64,000 bases of DNA. Source: Donghicola eburneus (GTDB taxonomy: Bacteria > Pseudomonadota > Alphaproteobacteria > Rhodobacterales > Rhodobacteraceae). Both the position numbers and the translations under genes were made by a program. Location: positions 248,001 through 312,000 of the forward strand of contig NZ_FOXY01000003.1 in NCBI RefSeq assembly GCF_900115865.1, read 5' to 3'. Shown here in pieces: positions 18,665 through 26,218 of this stretch. Within the stretch, counting starts at the first letter, position 1; each line of letters starts with the position of its first letter. The notes below the pieces were generated by a model. The model was not told the origin of the DNA. It saw only the letters and a program-made list of their open reading frames with translations, and made no database searches.

Positions 18665-18739
18665 GGCGCGGGGTATGCCAAACCCGACTGGATAGGAAAA
18701 GCCTTTTGCTGTTGCCTCGTTTTGCATTTGAGAGGGAAC

Positions 18740-19720
18740 ATGGATTACATTTTTACGGTCCGCCGGATTCGTAACGGGACATTTCAGCCCGAGCCCGGCC
18801 AAAATAGCTTCTTGGTGGTGCCGCCAGAGGCCGAAGATATCAGCCCCGCGCACCGCATTGGTGGTGCTGTGAAAAAGATGCCTGACAGTTGGGCGCGGCG
18901 GGTTTTACACGAATCCAAGCTGGATCACGTGCCCGAAGGTCAGCCCAATCGCGGTGACATCGTGGTGCATATCCACGGCTTTAATGTTTCGACCAGGAAG
19001 ATGTTGCGCAGGCACCGATTGCTGGCCAAAGGCTTGCGGGATCAAGGGTTTGAAGGTGTCGTGGTCAGTTACGATTGGCCCTCGGCGGACAAGGCCCTGA
19101 ACTATTTAGAGGACCGGACAGATGCCAAGATCACCGCGATCCGACTGGTAGATTCTGGGATCACAGGCTTTGCGCAGCGGCAGACACCTGACTGCCCGAT
19201 CAACCTTCATATCGCCGCGCATTCGATGGGCGCGTTTGTGTTGCGAGAGGCGTTCGACGATGCCGATGACCGCCGCTACGTGGCGGGTCATGCTTGGAAT
19301 GTCAGTCAGGTGCTTTTGATGTCAGCGGACGTCTCTGCGGCGGGGATGTGCCAGCATGCGGGAAAAAGCAGCTCTTTGTATCGGCATTGCACACGCCTGA
19401 CCAACTACAACAACCCCCATGATTCGGTGCTGTCCCTGTCGAACATCAAACGGCTCGGGGTGGCGTCTCGGGCGGGGCGCGTGGGTCTGCCGGACACGGC
19501 GCCGGATCATGCGGTGAATGTGGATTGTGGTGCGTATTTCGACGCCAATCGCGCAAACTACGCAGATATCGAGTATGGTCAGCACACTTGGTATTATCAT
19601 GACCCCGTTTTCATGCGGGATGCCTATGAGACCATTCTTGGGATAAGCGACCGATCGACCTTGGCGACGCGCGCAACGATTCCTGCAGCCCTGAAGAACC
19701 GGTTGGCGCTGGTTGGTTAG
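18740..19720 (+). CDS. Alpha/beta hydrolase (DUF900/COG4782 esterase-like)
   Basis: A 326-residue esterase/lipase-superfamily protein. The DUF900 signatures are the oxyanion-side [10 protein letters not shown] (about 75-84), the VVVSYDWPS segment (108-115) and the nucleophile elbow AAHSMGAF with Ser162. A C-terminal His in the [10 protein letters not shown] region may complete the triad. No signal peptide is visible, so it is probably cytoplasmic. The start at 18740 follows AGAGGGA; an upstream in-frame ORF start lies inside ttcA. It is divergent from ttcA (75 bases) and converges on yidD with a shared TTAG stop overlap. The substrate is unknown. Confidence 0.8.
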   Translation: MDYIFTVRRIRNGTFQPEPGQNSFLVVPPEAEDISPAHRIGGAVKKMPDSWARRVLHESKLDHVPEGQPNRGDIVVHIHGFNVSTRKMLRRHRLLAKGLRDQGFEGVVVSYDWPSADKALNYLEDRTDAKITAIRLVDSGITGFAQRQTPDCPINLHIAAHSMGAFVLREAFDDADDRRYVAGHAWNVSQVLLMSADVSAAGMCQHAGKSSSLYRHCTRLTNYNNPHDSVLSLSNIKRLGVASRAGRVGLPDTAPDHAVNVDCGAYFDANRANYADIEYGQHTWYYHDPVFMRDAYETILGISDRSTLATRATIPAALKNRLALVG

Positions 19721-19956
19721 TGGTGGTCGTGCTTGCAGGGCGGGACGGGATCATAACCCGATCCGCCCCAAGGATTGCACCGTATGATGCGGTGAATGGT
19801 CAGATATGTGCCCTTGATCGCGCCATGCTTTTCCAGCGCCTCGAGCGAGTAGACAGAGCATGTGGGCTGGAACCGGCAACTTGTTCCGATCCAAGGTGAC
19901 AATGTCAGCCGATACAAACGCACAGGCAGCGCAACAATATGGGCGAGCGGGCTCAT
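19717..19956 (-). CDS. yidD: Membrane protein insertion efficiency factor YidD
   Basis: Small amphipathic membrane-associated protein that aids YidC-dependent insertion. The 79-residue product has the family signatures [20 protein letters not shown] and the conserved [13 protein letters not shown] near the end; the cysteines are typical. It overlaps rnpA by 4 bases. Its stop codon overlaps that of the convergent hydrolase gene. It is the third gene of rpmH-rnpA-yidD. Confidence 0.95.
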   Translation of the reverse strand: MSPLAHIVALPVRLYRLTLSPWIGTSCRFQPTCSVYSLEALEKHGAIKGTYLTIHRIIRCNPWGGSGYDPVPPCKHDHH

Positions 19957-20387
19957 TTCTGCGGGGGCTTCGGGCTGTGGACCTTGCGCAAGGCATAGCG
20001 CAGGTCGCCGCGCAGGGCGTCAAAGTCTCGATCAATGGTCGCCTTGGGGCGGCCAATCAGCACGTAATCCCAACCCGCACGGCCGAGTTCAGGGACCAAC
20101 TCGCGTGCAATTTCGCGCATCCGGCGCTTGGCGCGATTGCGGGCGACAGCATTGCCGATCTTTTTAGAGCAGGTAAAACCGATGCGGATCAGGTCTTGAT
20201 CGCATTCGTCGGGCGCACGTTTCCGGCCTTGCAGCATGAGCCCTGCAGTGCCTTGCTTGTTAGCGCGCGCAGCTCGCAGGAAATCCGACCGATTTTTCAG
20301 ATTTTCCATGCGAAAGGGCACCGCCTCGTCCCGAGCCGGAGCCTGTGTAGGTGCCGGCGCGGGCGATGACGGTGCCCGATCAGTCAT
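19953..20387 (-). CDS. rnpA: Ribonuclease P protein component
   Basis: Protein subunit of RNase P, which removes 5' leaders from precursor tRNAs. The 144-residue protein has the conserved RNR block ([18 protein letters not shown]). The core begins near residue 27 ([13 protein letters not shown]), and a Pro/Ala-rich N-terminal extension precedes it. The start at 20387 is taken because it follows rpmH by 14 bases; a start at Met27 would also give a complete domain. It overlaps yidD by 4 bases. Confidence 0.93.
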   Translation of the reverse strand: MTDRAPSSPAPAPTQAPARDEAVPFRMENLKNRSDFLRAARANKQGTAGLMLQGRKRAPDECDQDLIRIGFTCSKKIGNAVARNRAKRRMREIARELVPELGRAGWDYVLIGRPKATIDRDFDALRGDLRYALRKVHSPKPPQK

Positions 20388-20401
20388 AACTCTGACCCGG
20401 A

Positions 20402-20536
20402 TTAGGCGCTAAGGCTCTTGCGGCCACGCGCGCGGCGTGCGTTCAGAATCTTGCGGCCAGCTTTGGTCGCCATACGAGCGCGGAACCCGTGGCGGCGCTT
20501 GCGAACCAGGTTTGAGGGTTGGTAAGTGCGTTTCAT
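20402..20536 (-). CDS. rpmH: 50S ribosomal protein L34
   Basis: A 44-residue ribosomal protein with the sequence start [18 protein letters not shown] and basic tail ending SLSA, a textbook L34. It leads the rpmH-rnpA-yidD operon. A good sigma-70-type promoter lies about 70 bases upstream (20604-20632). In many bacteria this operon sits near dnaA/oriC; dnaA is not in this window. Confidence 0.98.
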
Positions 20537-20603
20537 CGCAACGTCTCCGTACTAATGGCGGCTAGGCTTGCGGATTCGCCCAAGCCGTTACATTCGAAGC
20601 CCG

Positions 20604-20632
20604 TCCTTAGGGGTGATGCTGAAATAAGTCAA
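20604..20632 (-). promoter_or_regulatory. Probable rpmH operon promoter
   Basis: On the minus strand, TTGACT (20632-20627) and TAAGGA (20609-20604) are separated by 17 bases, about 68 bases before the rpmH start. TTGAC-type -35 boxes are typical of strong alphaproteobacterial housekeeping promoters. The rest of the 20537-20800 gap contains a small palindrome, TTTCGCGAAA (about 20646-20659), of unknown role. Confidence 0.55.
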
Positions 20633-20800
20633 ACGGGTTCTCGGCCTTATTTCGCGAAAATGTTTCAATTCGCGCGCATCCCGCGGGAATCTCGACGTAT
20701 CCCATCACCCCTGATCAAGCACCCGTGAGGCCCCTATCAGTCCCTGTTTAACTCCTGCATCTTGGGCGCACCTCAACGACTCTGCAAGGACGCCTCTGCA

Positions 20801-21535
20801 ATGACATCGACCAAATCCAAGCCTGTGCTAGGGGCTGTCCAAAAGCAGGTGCCGTTGATTCTACTCGTGGCGGGCGGCATAATCGGAGCGATCTTTCTTA
20901 AAGATATCCTTGATTTTCAGACATTAGCCGAGAATCGCGAGCGGCTCATTTCGCTGCGAGATGCCCATTACGGCTGGGTCGCGGCGGCCTTCGTGCTTGC
21001 TTATGCTGTGCTGGTTGCGTTTTCCTTGCCAGGTGCGACGGTTGCCACGTTGACCGGCGGCTTCTTGTTTTCCACCTTTCCTGGCGTGCTGTTCAATGTC
21101 AGTGGCGCCACCATCGGCGCAGTTCTGTTGTTCTTGGCAGCCCGCTGGGGGCTTGGGGATCGGCTGGCGGAAAAAATGCAGACCAGTGAAGGCCGAATCC
21201 GGAAAATCAAGGAAGGAATCGATGCGAACCAATGGGAAATGCTGTTCCTCATCCGATTAATTCCCGTCGTGCCCTTCTTTGTCGCGAATCTGGTGCCTGC
21301 GCTCGTCGGGGTCGCCTTCCTGCCGTTTCTGGTCACGACCTTCCTGGGGATTATGCCAGGAGCGCTGGTCTATACATCTGTCGGCTCGGGACTCGGCGCG
21401 ATCTTCGAACGCGGTGAAACGCCGGATCTTGGAATTATCTTTTCACCGTCTGTGCTGCTGCCTTTGCTAGGGTTGGCGGCACTGGCGGCCTTGCCTGCTG
21501 TGGTGCGGGCCTTTCGCAAAACACCTGGGGTCTAA
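20801..21535 (+). CDS. TVP38/TMEM64 (VTT/DedA-like) membrane protein
   Basis: A 244-residue inner-membrane protein of the VTT/SNARE-associated family. A first TM lies at about 20-40. The conserved core has FSLPGATVATLTGGFLF (about 75-92), GATIGAVLLFLAARW, and the reentrant/Arg motif LIRLIPVVPFF NLVPALVGV (about 150-170). A last TM lies near 220-240. The start at 20801 is the first ATG; upstream in-frame codons lack support. It is followed after 3 bases by a flavoprotein gene. Fused versions of these two families exist in other bacteria, which argues for a functional link. Lipid scrambling or transport is a family-level guess. Confidence 0.85.
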   Translation: MTSTKSKPVLGAVQKQVPLILLVAGGIIGAIFLKDILDFQTLAENRERLISLRDAHYGWVAAAFVLAYAVLVAFSLPGATVATLTGGFLFSTFPGVLFNVSGATIGAVLLFLAARWGLGDRLAEKMQTSEGRIRKIKEGIDANQWEMLFLIRLIPVVPFFVANLVPALVGVAFLPFLVTTFLGIMPGALVYTSVGSGLGAIFERGETPDLGIIFSPSVLLPLLGLAALAALPAVVRAFRKTPGV

Positions 21536-21538
21536 ACA

Positions 21539-22957
21539 ATGAAGCATATTAAAACAGACCTGCTGGTCGTTGGCGCAGGCTCTGGCGGACTGTCTGTTGC
21601 AGCTGGTGCCGCGCAGATGGGGGCGAAGGTTGTCCTGTTGGAGCGGGGCAAAATGGGCGGCGATTGTTTGAACTACGGCTGCGTGCCGTCCAAGGCGCTG
21701 ATCGCCAGCGCGGCCCGCGCACATCAGATGGCGACAGCTGACGCGTTTGGGATCAAGGCGGTCAAACCCGAAGTGGACTACGCTGCGGTCAAGAAGCGCG
21801 TCGCTGAAGTCATTGCCACCATCGCTCCCCATGACAGTCAAGAGCGGTTTGAAGGCTTTGGCATAACGGTTCTCCGCGAAGAGGGCTGCTTCGTCGGCGC
21901 GAACCGTATGGTCGCGGGCGAGACAGAGATTGAGGCGCGGCGGATTGTGTTGGCCACGGGTTCCCGCCCGGCTGTCCCGCCAATTCCTGGGATTGAGGAC
22001 GTGCCCTACCTGACCAATGAAACGCTTTTCGATCTGCAAGAGAGGCCGGAGCACTTAATTATCATCGGGGGCGGGCCGATCGGCTTAGAGATGGCTCAGG
22101 CCCATGTGCGTCTTGGGTGTCAGGTCACTGTGCTCGAGGCGGGCGGTGTCCTCGCCAAAGAGGATCGCGATGCGGCTTCGTTGGTCGCCGAGACCTTGCG
22201 CGAAGAAGGTGTTGATATTCAGGAATACACATCGGCTCTTCGGATCGGGGGCGAGGCGGGCGCGCTCTGGGTCGAGACGAATACGGCGCGCAAGATCGAA
22301 GGCACACATCTGCTGATCGCTGCGGGGCGTCAGCCGAATATCGAGTCTCTTAACCTGAGTGAAGCTGGGATCGACTTTTCCAAGACAGGGATCACGGTGG
22401 ACGAGGGACTGCGGACATCGAATCGCAAGGTTTATGCCATTGGGGATGTCGCGGGCGGCATGCAATTTACCCACGTCGCAGGTTATCACGCAGGAATTAT
22501 CATTCGCTCTGCGCTTTTGTCTTTGCCCGCCAAGGCGAAGACATCCCACATTCCACGGGGGACATACACCGCGCCCGAATTGGCCCAGATCGGGATGACC
22601 GAAGATGAGGCACGCCATGCTCATGGTGATGACATAGAGGTAGTGCGATTCGACTACGACGGGAATGATCGCGCCATTGCGACAGGCCGTACGACAGGCT
22701 GGATCAAGGTCATGGTGCGCAAAGGTCGGCCGGTTGGTGCGACAATTGTCGGGCCCGACGCAGGCGAGATTATAAACCTGTGGGCTATGGTGCTCGCGAA
22801 CGGTTTAAAGATGTCGCATCTCACGAATATGGTCTCGCCATATCCCACGATGGGAGAAATAAGTAAGCGCGCGGCAGGGAACTATTTTTCGCCCCGTCTG
22901 TTTGATAACGAAATAGTGAAATACGTGGTTCGGGCTGTGCAGGCACTGCTGCCCTGA
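21539..22957 (+). CDS. FAD-dependent pyridine nucleotide-disulfide oxidoreductase (MerA/Lpd-like)
   Basis: A 472-residue class I flavoprotein disulfide reductase: FAD-binding GAGSGG (12-17), redox pair Cys43-x4-Cys48 in GGDCLNYGCVPSK, NAD(P)-binding GGGPIGLEMA, and a second FAD motif YAIGDVAGG. The dimerisation domain near the end has SPYPTMGE, where Tyr435 stands where lipoamide dehydrogenase has its catalytic His. This resembles MerA-like and SthA-like members and argues against a true lipoamide dehydrogenase. There is no N-terminal HMA domain and no C-terminal Cys pair, so mercury reduction is also unlikely. It is coupled to the VTT gene upstream. Confidence 0.85.
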   Translation: MKHIKTDLLVVGAGSGGLSVAAGAAQMGAKVVLLERGKMGGDCLNYGCVPSKALIASAARAHQMATADAFGIKAVKPEVDYAAVKKRVAEVIATIAPHDSQERFEGFGITVLREEGCFVGANRMVAGETEIEARRIVLATGSRPAVPPIPGIEDVPYLTNETLFDLQERPEHLIIIGGGPIGLEMAQAHVRLGCQVTVLEAGGVLAKEDRDAASLVAETLREEGVDIQEYTSALRIGGEAGALWVETNTARKIEGTHLLIAAGRQPNIESLNLSEAGIDFSKTGITVDEGLRTSNRKVYAIGDVAGGMQFTHVAGYHAGIIIRSALLSLPAKAKTSHIPRGTYTAPELAQIGMTEDEARHAHGDDIEVVRFDYDGNDRAIATGRTTGWIKVMVRKGRPVGATIVGPDAGEIINLWAMVLANGLKMSHLTNMVSPYPTMGEISKRAAGNYFSPRLFDNEIVKYVVRAVQALLP

Positions 22958-22975
22958 CCAGACCGAGGGATATAG

Positions 22976-24367
22976 ATGTTCAAGTCGCTCTCAGGGCGGT
23001 TCCTGATCCTCACGATCATTTTCGTGATGCTCGCCGAAATCCTGATCTTTGTGCCCTCGATTGCGCGTTATAGAGAGGACTTTCTTCTGGCGCGCATCGA
23101 ACGGGCCCAGATTGCGTCGCTGGCCTTGCTGGCGAACGGCGCAGTCGATCGCGATCTTGAAGAAGAACTGCTGCTGAATGCTGGCGTCTATAACGTCGTG
23201 CTGCGCCGGAACGAAGCACGCCAACTTGTTTTGTCCTCTCCCATCCCATCGCCAGTCGCGGCCACATACGATCTGCGCGACACCCCCGCTTGGGAGCTTA
23301 TCCGCGATGCCATGGTTGCCCTGTGGAACCCGCAAGACTCCGTGCTGAGGGTGATCGGTTATCCGACACAGGATGCGGGTATGCTGATCGAGGTGACGCT
23401 GCCGTCTGCGCCCTTGCGTGCAGCCCTTCTGGATTACGGGCTGCGAATCCTATGGCTCTCATTAGCGATTTCGCTGATCGCGGCGGCTCTGTTGTTTTTT
23501 GCGGTGCGCAAAGTCATCGTCTCGCCCATGCGCAGTGTGGTGCGCCAGATGGCACGCTATGCCGAGGCACCAGAGGACGCCCGCCGGATTATCACGCCCT
23601 CGAATGGAATCACTGAATTGCGAGAGGCCGAAGAAGCGCTGAAGTCCTTAGAGACTGAATTGACCGCGGCCCTACGCCAGAAAGAGCGGCTTGCTCAACT
23701 TGGCGGGGCTGTTGCGCGGGTCAGCCATGATTTGCGCAATATCCTGACGAGCGCGCAGCTTTTCGCTGACCGCCTGGAAAGCAGCGATGACCCGACCGTT
23801 GCTCGAATGGCGCCGAAGCTCGTGCGGTCTATTACGCGGGCTGTAACCCTAACCGAGAGCACCTTGGCCTTTGGCAAGGCGCAAGAGCCGCCCCCCAGCT
23901 TGTCGCGCGTCCCGCTTGCGGATCTAGTTAACGATGTGCTGGAAAGCGAACGCCTCGCGATCGGGGACGAGGATATCAGTCTGTCCGCCGACGTGATGGC
24001 AGGAACTGTGATCCGCGCGGACAGCGAACAACTGCATCGGGTGCTCTCTAATCTGGTCCGGAACGCACGACAGGCCATCGCAAGCGCAGGCACGGGCGGG
24101 GAGATTTGCATTCACAGCGAAGAAGACGATGAATGCTGGCGCATCCACGTGCGTGACACGGGCCCCGGTCTGCCGGCCAAAGCGCGAGAGCATCTGTTCC
24201 AACCTTTCGCAAGCAGCAGCAAGAGGGGCGGTACCGGTCTGGGGTTGACGATTTCTCAAGAGCTTATCCGTGGACATGGCGGCCAATTGCGGCTGGAGCC
24301 TGATTATGATGGGGGCACGGCCTTTGAAATTTGGCTCCCCAAGGGCGATGCCGAAATTAATTTCTAA
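22976..24367 (+). CDS. Sensor histidine kinase (orphan)
   Basis: A 463-residue two-TM kinase. TM1 is at about 8-28, a periplasmic sensor domain at about 30-155, and TM2 at about 156-177, followed by a HAMP-like linker. HisKA has RVSHDLRNILTS with phospho-accepting His251; HATPase has the N-box NLVRNARQAI, G1 DTGPGLP and G2 GGTGLGL. No response regulator is adjacent. It starts 18 bases after the flavoprotein stop, so it is probably in the same operon as the VTT and flavoprotein genes. The sensed signal is unknown. Confidence 0.88.
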   Translation: MFKSLSGRFLILTIIFVMLAEILIFVPSIARYREDFLLARIERAQIASLALLANGAVDRDLEEELLLNAGVYNVVLRRNEARQLVLSSPIPSPVAATYDLRDTPAWELIRDAMVALWNPQDSVLRVIGYPTQDAGMLIEVTLPSAPLRAALLDYGLRILWLSLAISLIAAALLFFAVRKVIVSPMRSVVRQMARYAEAPEDARRIITPSNGITELREAEEALKSLETELTAALRQKERLAQLGGAVARVSHDLRNILTSAQLFADRLESSDDPTVARMAPKLVRSITRAVTLTESTLAFGKAQEPPPSLSRVPLADLVNDVLESERLAIGDEDISLSADVMAGTVIRADSEQLHRVLSNLVRNARQAIASAGTGGEICIHSEEDDECWRIHVRDTGPGLPAKAREHLFQPFASSSKRGGTGLGLTISQELIRGHGGQLRLEPDYDGGTAFEIWLPKGDAEINF

Positions 24368-24424
24368 TTTTTTGTTTTTTGCTCTTGCGGCCCCCAGTCG
24401 ATAACCGTAGAAGGCCCCCACGAC

Positions 24425-24501
24425 GCACCGGTAGCTCAGCTGGATAGAGTATCTGACTACGAATCAGGGGGTCGGGGGTTCGAATCCTCCCCGGTGCGCC
24501 A
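24425..24501 (+). tRNA. tRNA-Arg (anticodon ACG)
   Basis: A complete 77-base cloverleaf. The acceptor stem is GCACCGG (24425-24431) / CCGGTGC (24491-24497) with discriminator G and encoded CCA (24499-24501). The D-loop is AGCTCAGCTGGATAGAGT, the anticodon loop CTACGAA gives ACG (read as ICG after deamination), and the T-loop is TTCGAAT with a five-pair stem including one G-U. It decodes CGU, CGC and CGA. No integrase or repeated 3' end follows it. Confidence 0.96.
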
Positions 24502-24928
24502 CTTAACTTATCCACAAATTCCAGCACAGCAATCCGCCACAGTGGGCGAGCGATGCCTGCCTTATTGGTCTGTATTTTGCCTGTGGTGGCCTAAGATACC
24601 GGCCATTAGATCAGCGATGCGTCAATTCAGCCGATTTATGCTGCAATTGCGAAACGAAGCTTGAATGCAGGTGCAGAAAAACGCACTCTGAACATGGTCA
24701 AGAAGTGACTGTCTGTGTGTTCGGCCGCTTTTCCAGACTTCGCCGCATGTTTCGCGATCAACATGACCGGCAGGGCAGGCAGGTGGCATATTTTCGTGTC
24801 GCGCGACTCGCGTGGCAAAGCGGCGCTGCGGGTCCTAAAACTCTCTCCAGAACGCAGTGTTGGTATGGTTTTCAGTGATGGCGGTCACGGGAGAGTGCGC
24901 AACACTTTGATCGTAAAGGAATTTACTA
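24502..24928. other. Intergenic region with one perfect DnaA box
   Basis: 427 bases without a convincing gene. A perfect DnaA-box consensus TTATCCACA lies at 24508-24516, 7 bases after the tRNA. A TGCTGCAATTGCG segment (about 24639-24651) is somewhat palindromic. The promoter of the downstream gene must lie here but is not obvious. Short ORFs on both strands have no family resemblance. Confidence 0.45.
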
Positions 24929-25609
24929 ATGCTGACGATCACAAACCCCGTAGAAATCACAGCCGCATCAATGGCCTATTGGGCCAAGGGCCTGCGGATG
25001 CAGCAGGAAATGATGAGCTGCTCTTATCGTCTGATGATGGTCTGGTCGCCGTTCTCCTCTCTGAACCTGAAGCTATCGAGCGAAGAAGCGGCAGCCCCCG
25101 CGCTGAAGGCCGTGGCGACGCCAGCAGAAAAGCCCAAAGCAGCGCTGAAGCCTCGCTCGACCCGAGCCCCCGCGCGCAAAACGACTCGCAAGCCTGCAGC
25201 GAAGCCTGCCGCGGTTGAGGCCGCTGCGCCCAAAGTCGCCGAGGCTCCGAAGCCTGCCCCTAAGGCCGAGGCCCCGAAGCCCGCACCAAAGGCTGAAGCT
25301 CCCAAGGTGGAGGCGCAGAAGCCTGCACCCAAAGCCGAAGCGCCCAAGCCTGCTCCGAAAGCCGAGATATCAAAGCCCGCTGCCAAGGCAGAGGCGGCTA
25401 AGCCCGCTGAGGCGCCGAAACCGGCTGAAGTAAAGCCAGCACCCGCGAAGCCGGCAGAGCCTGCAAAGCCCGCAGAGGCGGCGAAACCTGCGCCTCAGGC
25501 AGCGAAACCTGCAGCACCGCAATCCAAGCCCGCAACGACTGCCGCGGCACCCACGAAAACACGCGCTCCGTCAGCGCCGCCGTCGATGCCCGCAGCGAGC
25601 AAGAAATAA
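24929..25609 (+). CDS. Ala/Lys/Pro-repeat protein with Met-rich N-terminal helix
   Basis: A 226-residue protein not recognised as a known family. Residues 1-45 form a Met-rich, probably amphipathic helix (AKGLRMQQEMMS, RLMMVW), reminiscent of the short helical starts of small granule- or membrane-associated proteins in this order. From about residue 55 the chain is low complexity, made of Ala, Pro, Lys and Glu, with tandem PKPAPKAEA-type units, like histone H1 or TonB/DamX-type linkers. The ATG has AAAGGAA upstream. It is flanked by the tRNA gap and by a strong terminator, so it is monocistronic. The phasin-like or nucleoid-associated suggestions are guesses. Confidence 0.7.
   Translation: MLTITNPVEITAASMAYWAKGLRMQQEMMSCSYRLMMVWSPFSSLNLKLSSEEAAAPALKAVATPAEKPKAALKPRSTRAPARKTTRKPAAKPAAVEAAAPKVAEAPKPAPKAEAPKPAPKAEAPKVEAQKPAPKAEAPKPAPKAEISKPAAKAEAAKPAEAPKPAEVKPAPAKPAEPAKPAEAAKPAPQAAKPAAPQSKPATTAAAPTKTRAPSAPPSMPAASKK
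25241..25394 (+). repeat. Degenerate tandem repeat encoding EAPKPAPKA units
   Basis: Within the AKP-rich gene, codons 105-155 repeat a 9-residue unit (EAPKPAPKA) at least four times with small changes and insertions. At DNA level the units are about 27 bases, with synonymous differences. Such tracts vary in copy number between strains and can be collapsed by assemblers. Confidence 0.75.
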
Positions 25610-25632
25610 AACTGCGGTAAATTCGGTTCTTG

Positions 25633-25665
25633 AACGCCACCCTACCGCGGGTGGCGTTTTTCGTT
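25633..25665 (+). terminator. Intrinsic terminator after the AKP-repeat gene
   Basis: A perfect 10-bp stem AACGCCACCC (25633-25642) / GGGTGGCGTT (25649-25658) with a TACCGC loop, followed by TTTCGTTT. Good rho-independent terminator 24 bases after the stop codon. Confidence 0.88.
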
Positions 25666-25804
25666 TCTAGATCTTTGGCGTTAACGCTGCATTGCGGCAT
25701 ACGTGAAGCGGCTATGCAGAAATGGAAGTGTTGCTGACCAACTCGATGCCTTAGGTTGGATGACAGGGGGGAAACCCACACACCAAACACCAGAGGGTTT
25801 TCTT

Positions 25805-26032
25805 ATGGCAATCTCGACCACAGAATTTCACGTTGAACGTCCCACCATCCGCGCACGCTTTGACCGCTTCTTCTCGGCACTGGCTGGTGCATATACCGCA
25901 TATGCCAACAGCCGTTCGCGCATCGGTGAGATCCGCGCACTGGAAGCAAAATCGGACGCCGAGCTGAAGGCGATGGGCATCAAGCGCGACCAGATCGCTC
26001 AGTACGTATTCCGCGACGTTTTCTACGTCTAA
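25805..26032 (+). CDS. DUF1127 (YjiS-like) small protein
   Basis: A 75-residue protein ending in the DUF1127 signature RIGEIRALEAKSDAELKAMGIKRDQIAQYV; the key parts are the EIRALE helix, the SDAEL turn and MGIKRDQI. In Rhodobacter and Agrobacterium, Arg-rich DUF1127 proteins bind RNA and influence stress or sRNA turnover, but this one is less Arg-rich. The ATG at 25805 is the family start; an in-frame ORF reaches back to 25703. It is flanked by terminator-like hairpins on both sides, so it forms its own transcript. Downstream I find no CCTCCTCCC motif of the CcsR sRNAs that follow a related gene in R. sphaeroides. Confidence 0.88.
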   Translation: MAISTTEFHVERPTIRARFDRFFSALAGAYTAYANSRSRIGEIRALEAKSDAELKAMGIKRDQIAQYVFRDVFYV

Positions 26033-26070
26033 GCCGGAACGGCCTTCGGGTCGAAACGTGTGAAAATACA

Positions 26071-26118
26071 GGGCAGGCAACTGACCGCTGCGGCGACCAG
26101 TGCCTGCCCGTACTTTTA
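26071..26118 (+). terminator. Long hairpin after the DUF1127 gene
   Basis: GGGCAGGCA-(A)-CTG (26071-26083) pairs with CAGTGCCTGCCC (26098-26109), a 12-bp stem with one bulged A and a 14-base loop that can pair further. TACTTTTA follows. It is probably a terminator, and could also form the 3' end of a small RNA processed from this transcript. Confidence 0.6.
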
Positions 26119-26218
26119 TGTAGAACCGCCTTCGTGCGCCGGTGCAGGCGCGACTCTGCGGTAATCCTGTTAGTGACAGTCGGGAAATTGGCCTACATAC
26201 GGGGCCAAGGAGCCTGAT

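Noticed and set aside
24425-24928. tRNA-Arg followed by a gene-poor gap as an integration site
   Set aside because: No integrase, no duplicated tRNA 3' end and no change in gene content to suggest an island.
24715-25218. A 167-codon open frame overlapping the start of the AKP-repeat gene
   Set aside because: Out of frame with the better-supported gene that has a ribosome site; no family resemblance.
25241-25394. CRISPR-like array
   Set aside because: The repeats are in frame, encode a low-complexity protein tract and are not separated by unique spacers.
26033-26218. CcsR-type sRNA array after the DUF1127 gene
   Set aside because: No CCTCCTCCC loop motif and only one hairpin is visible.
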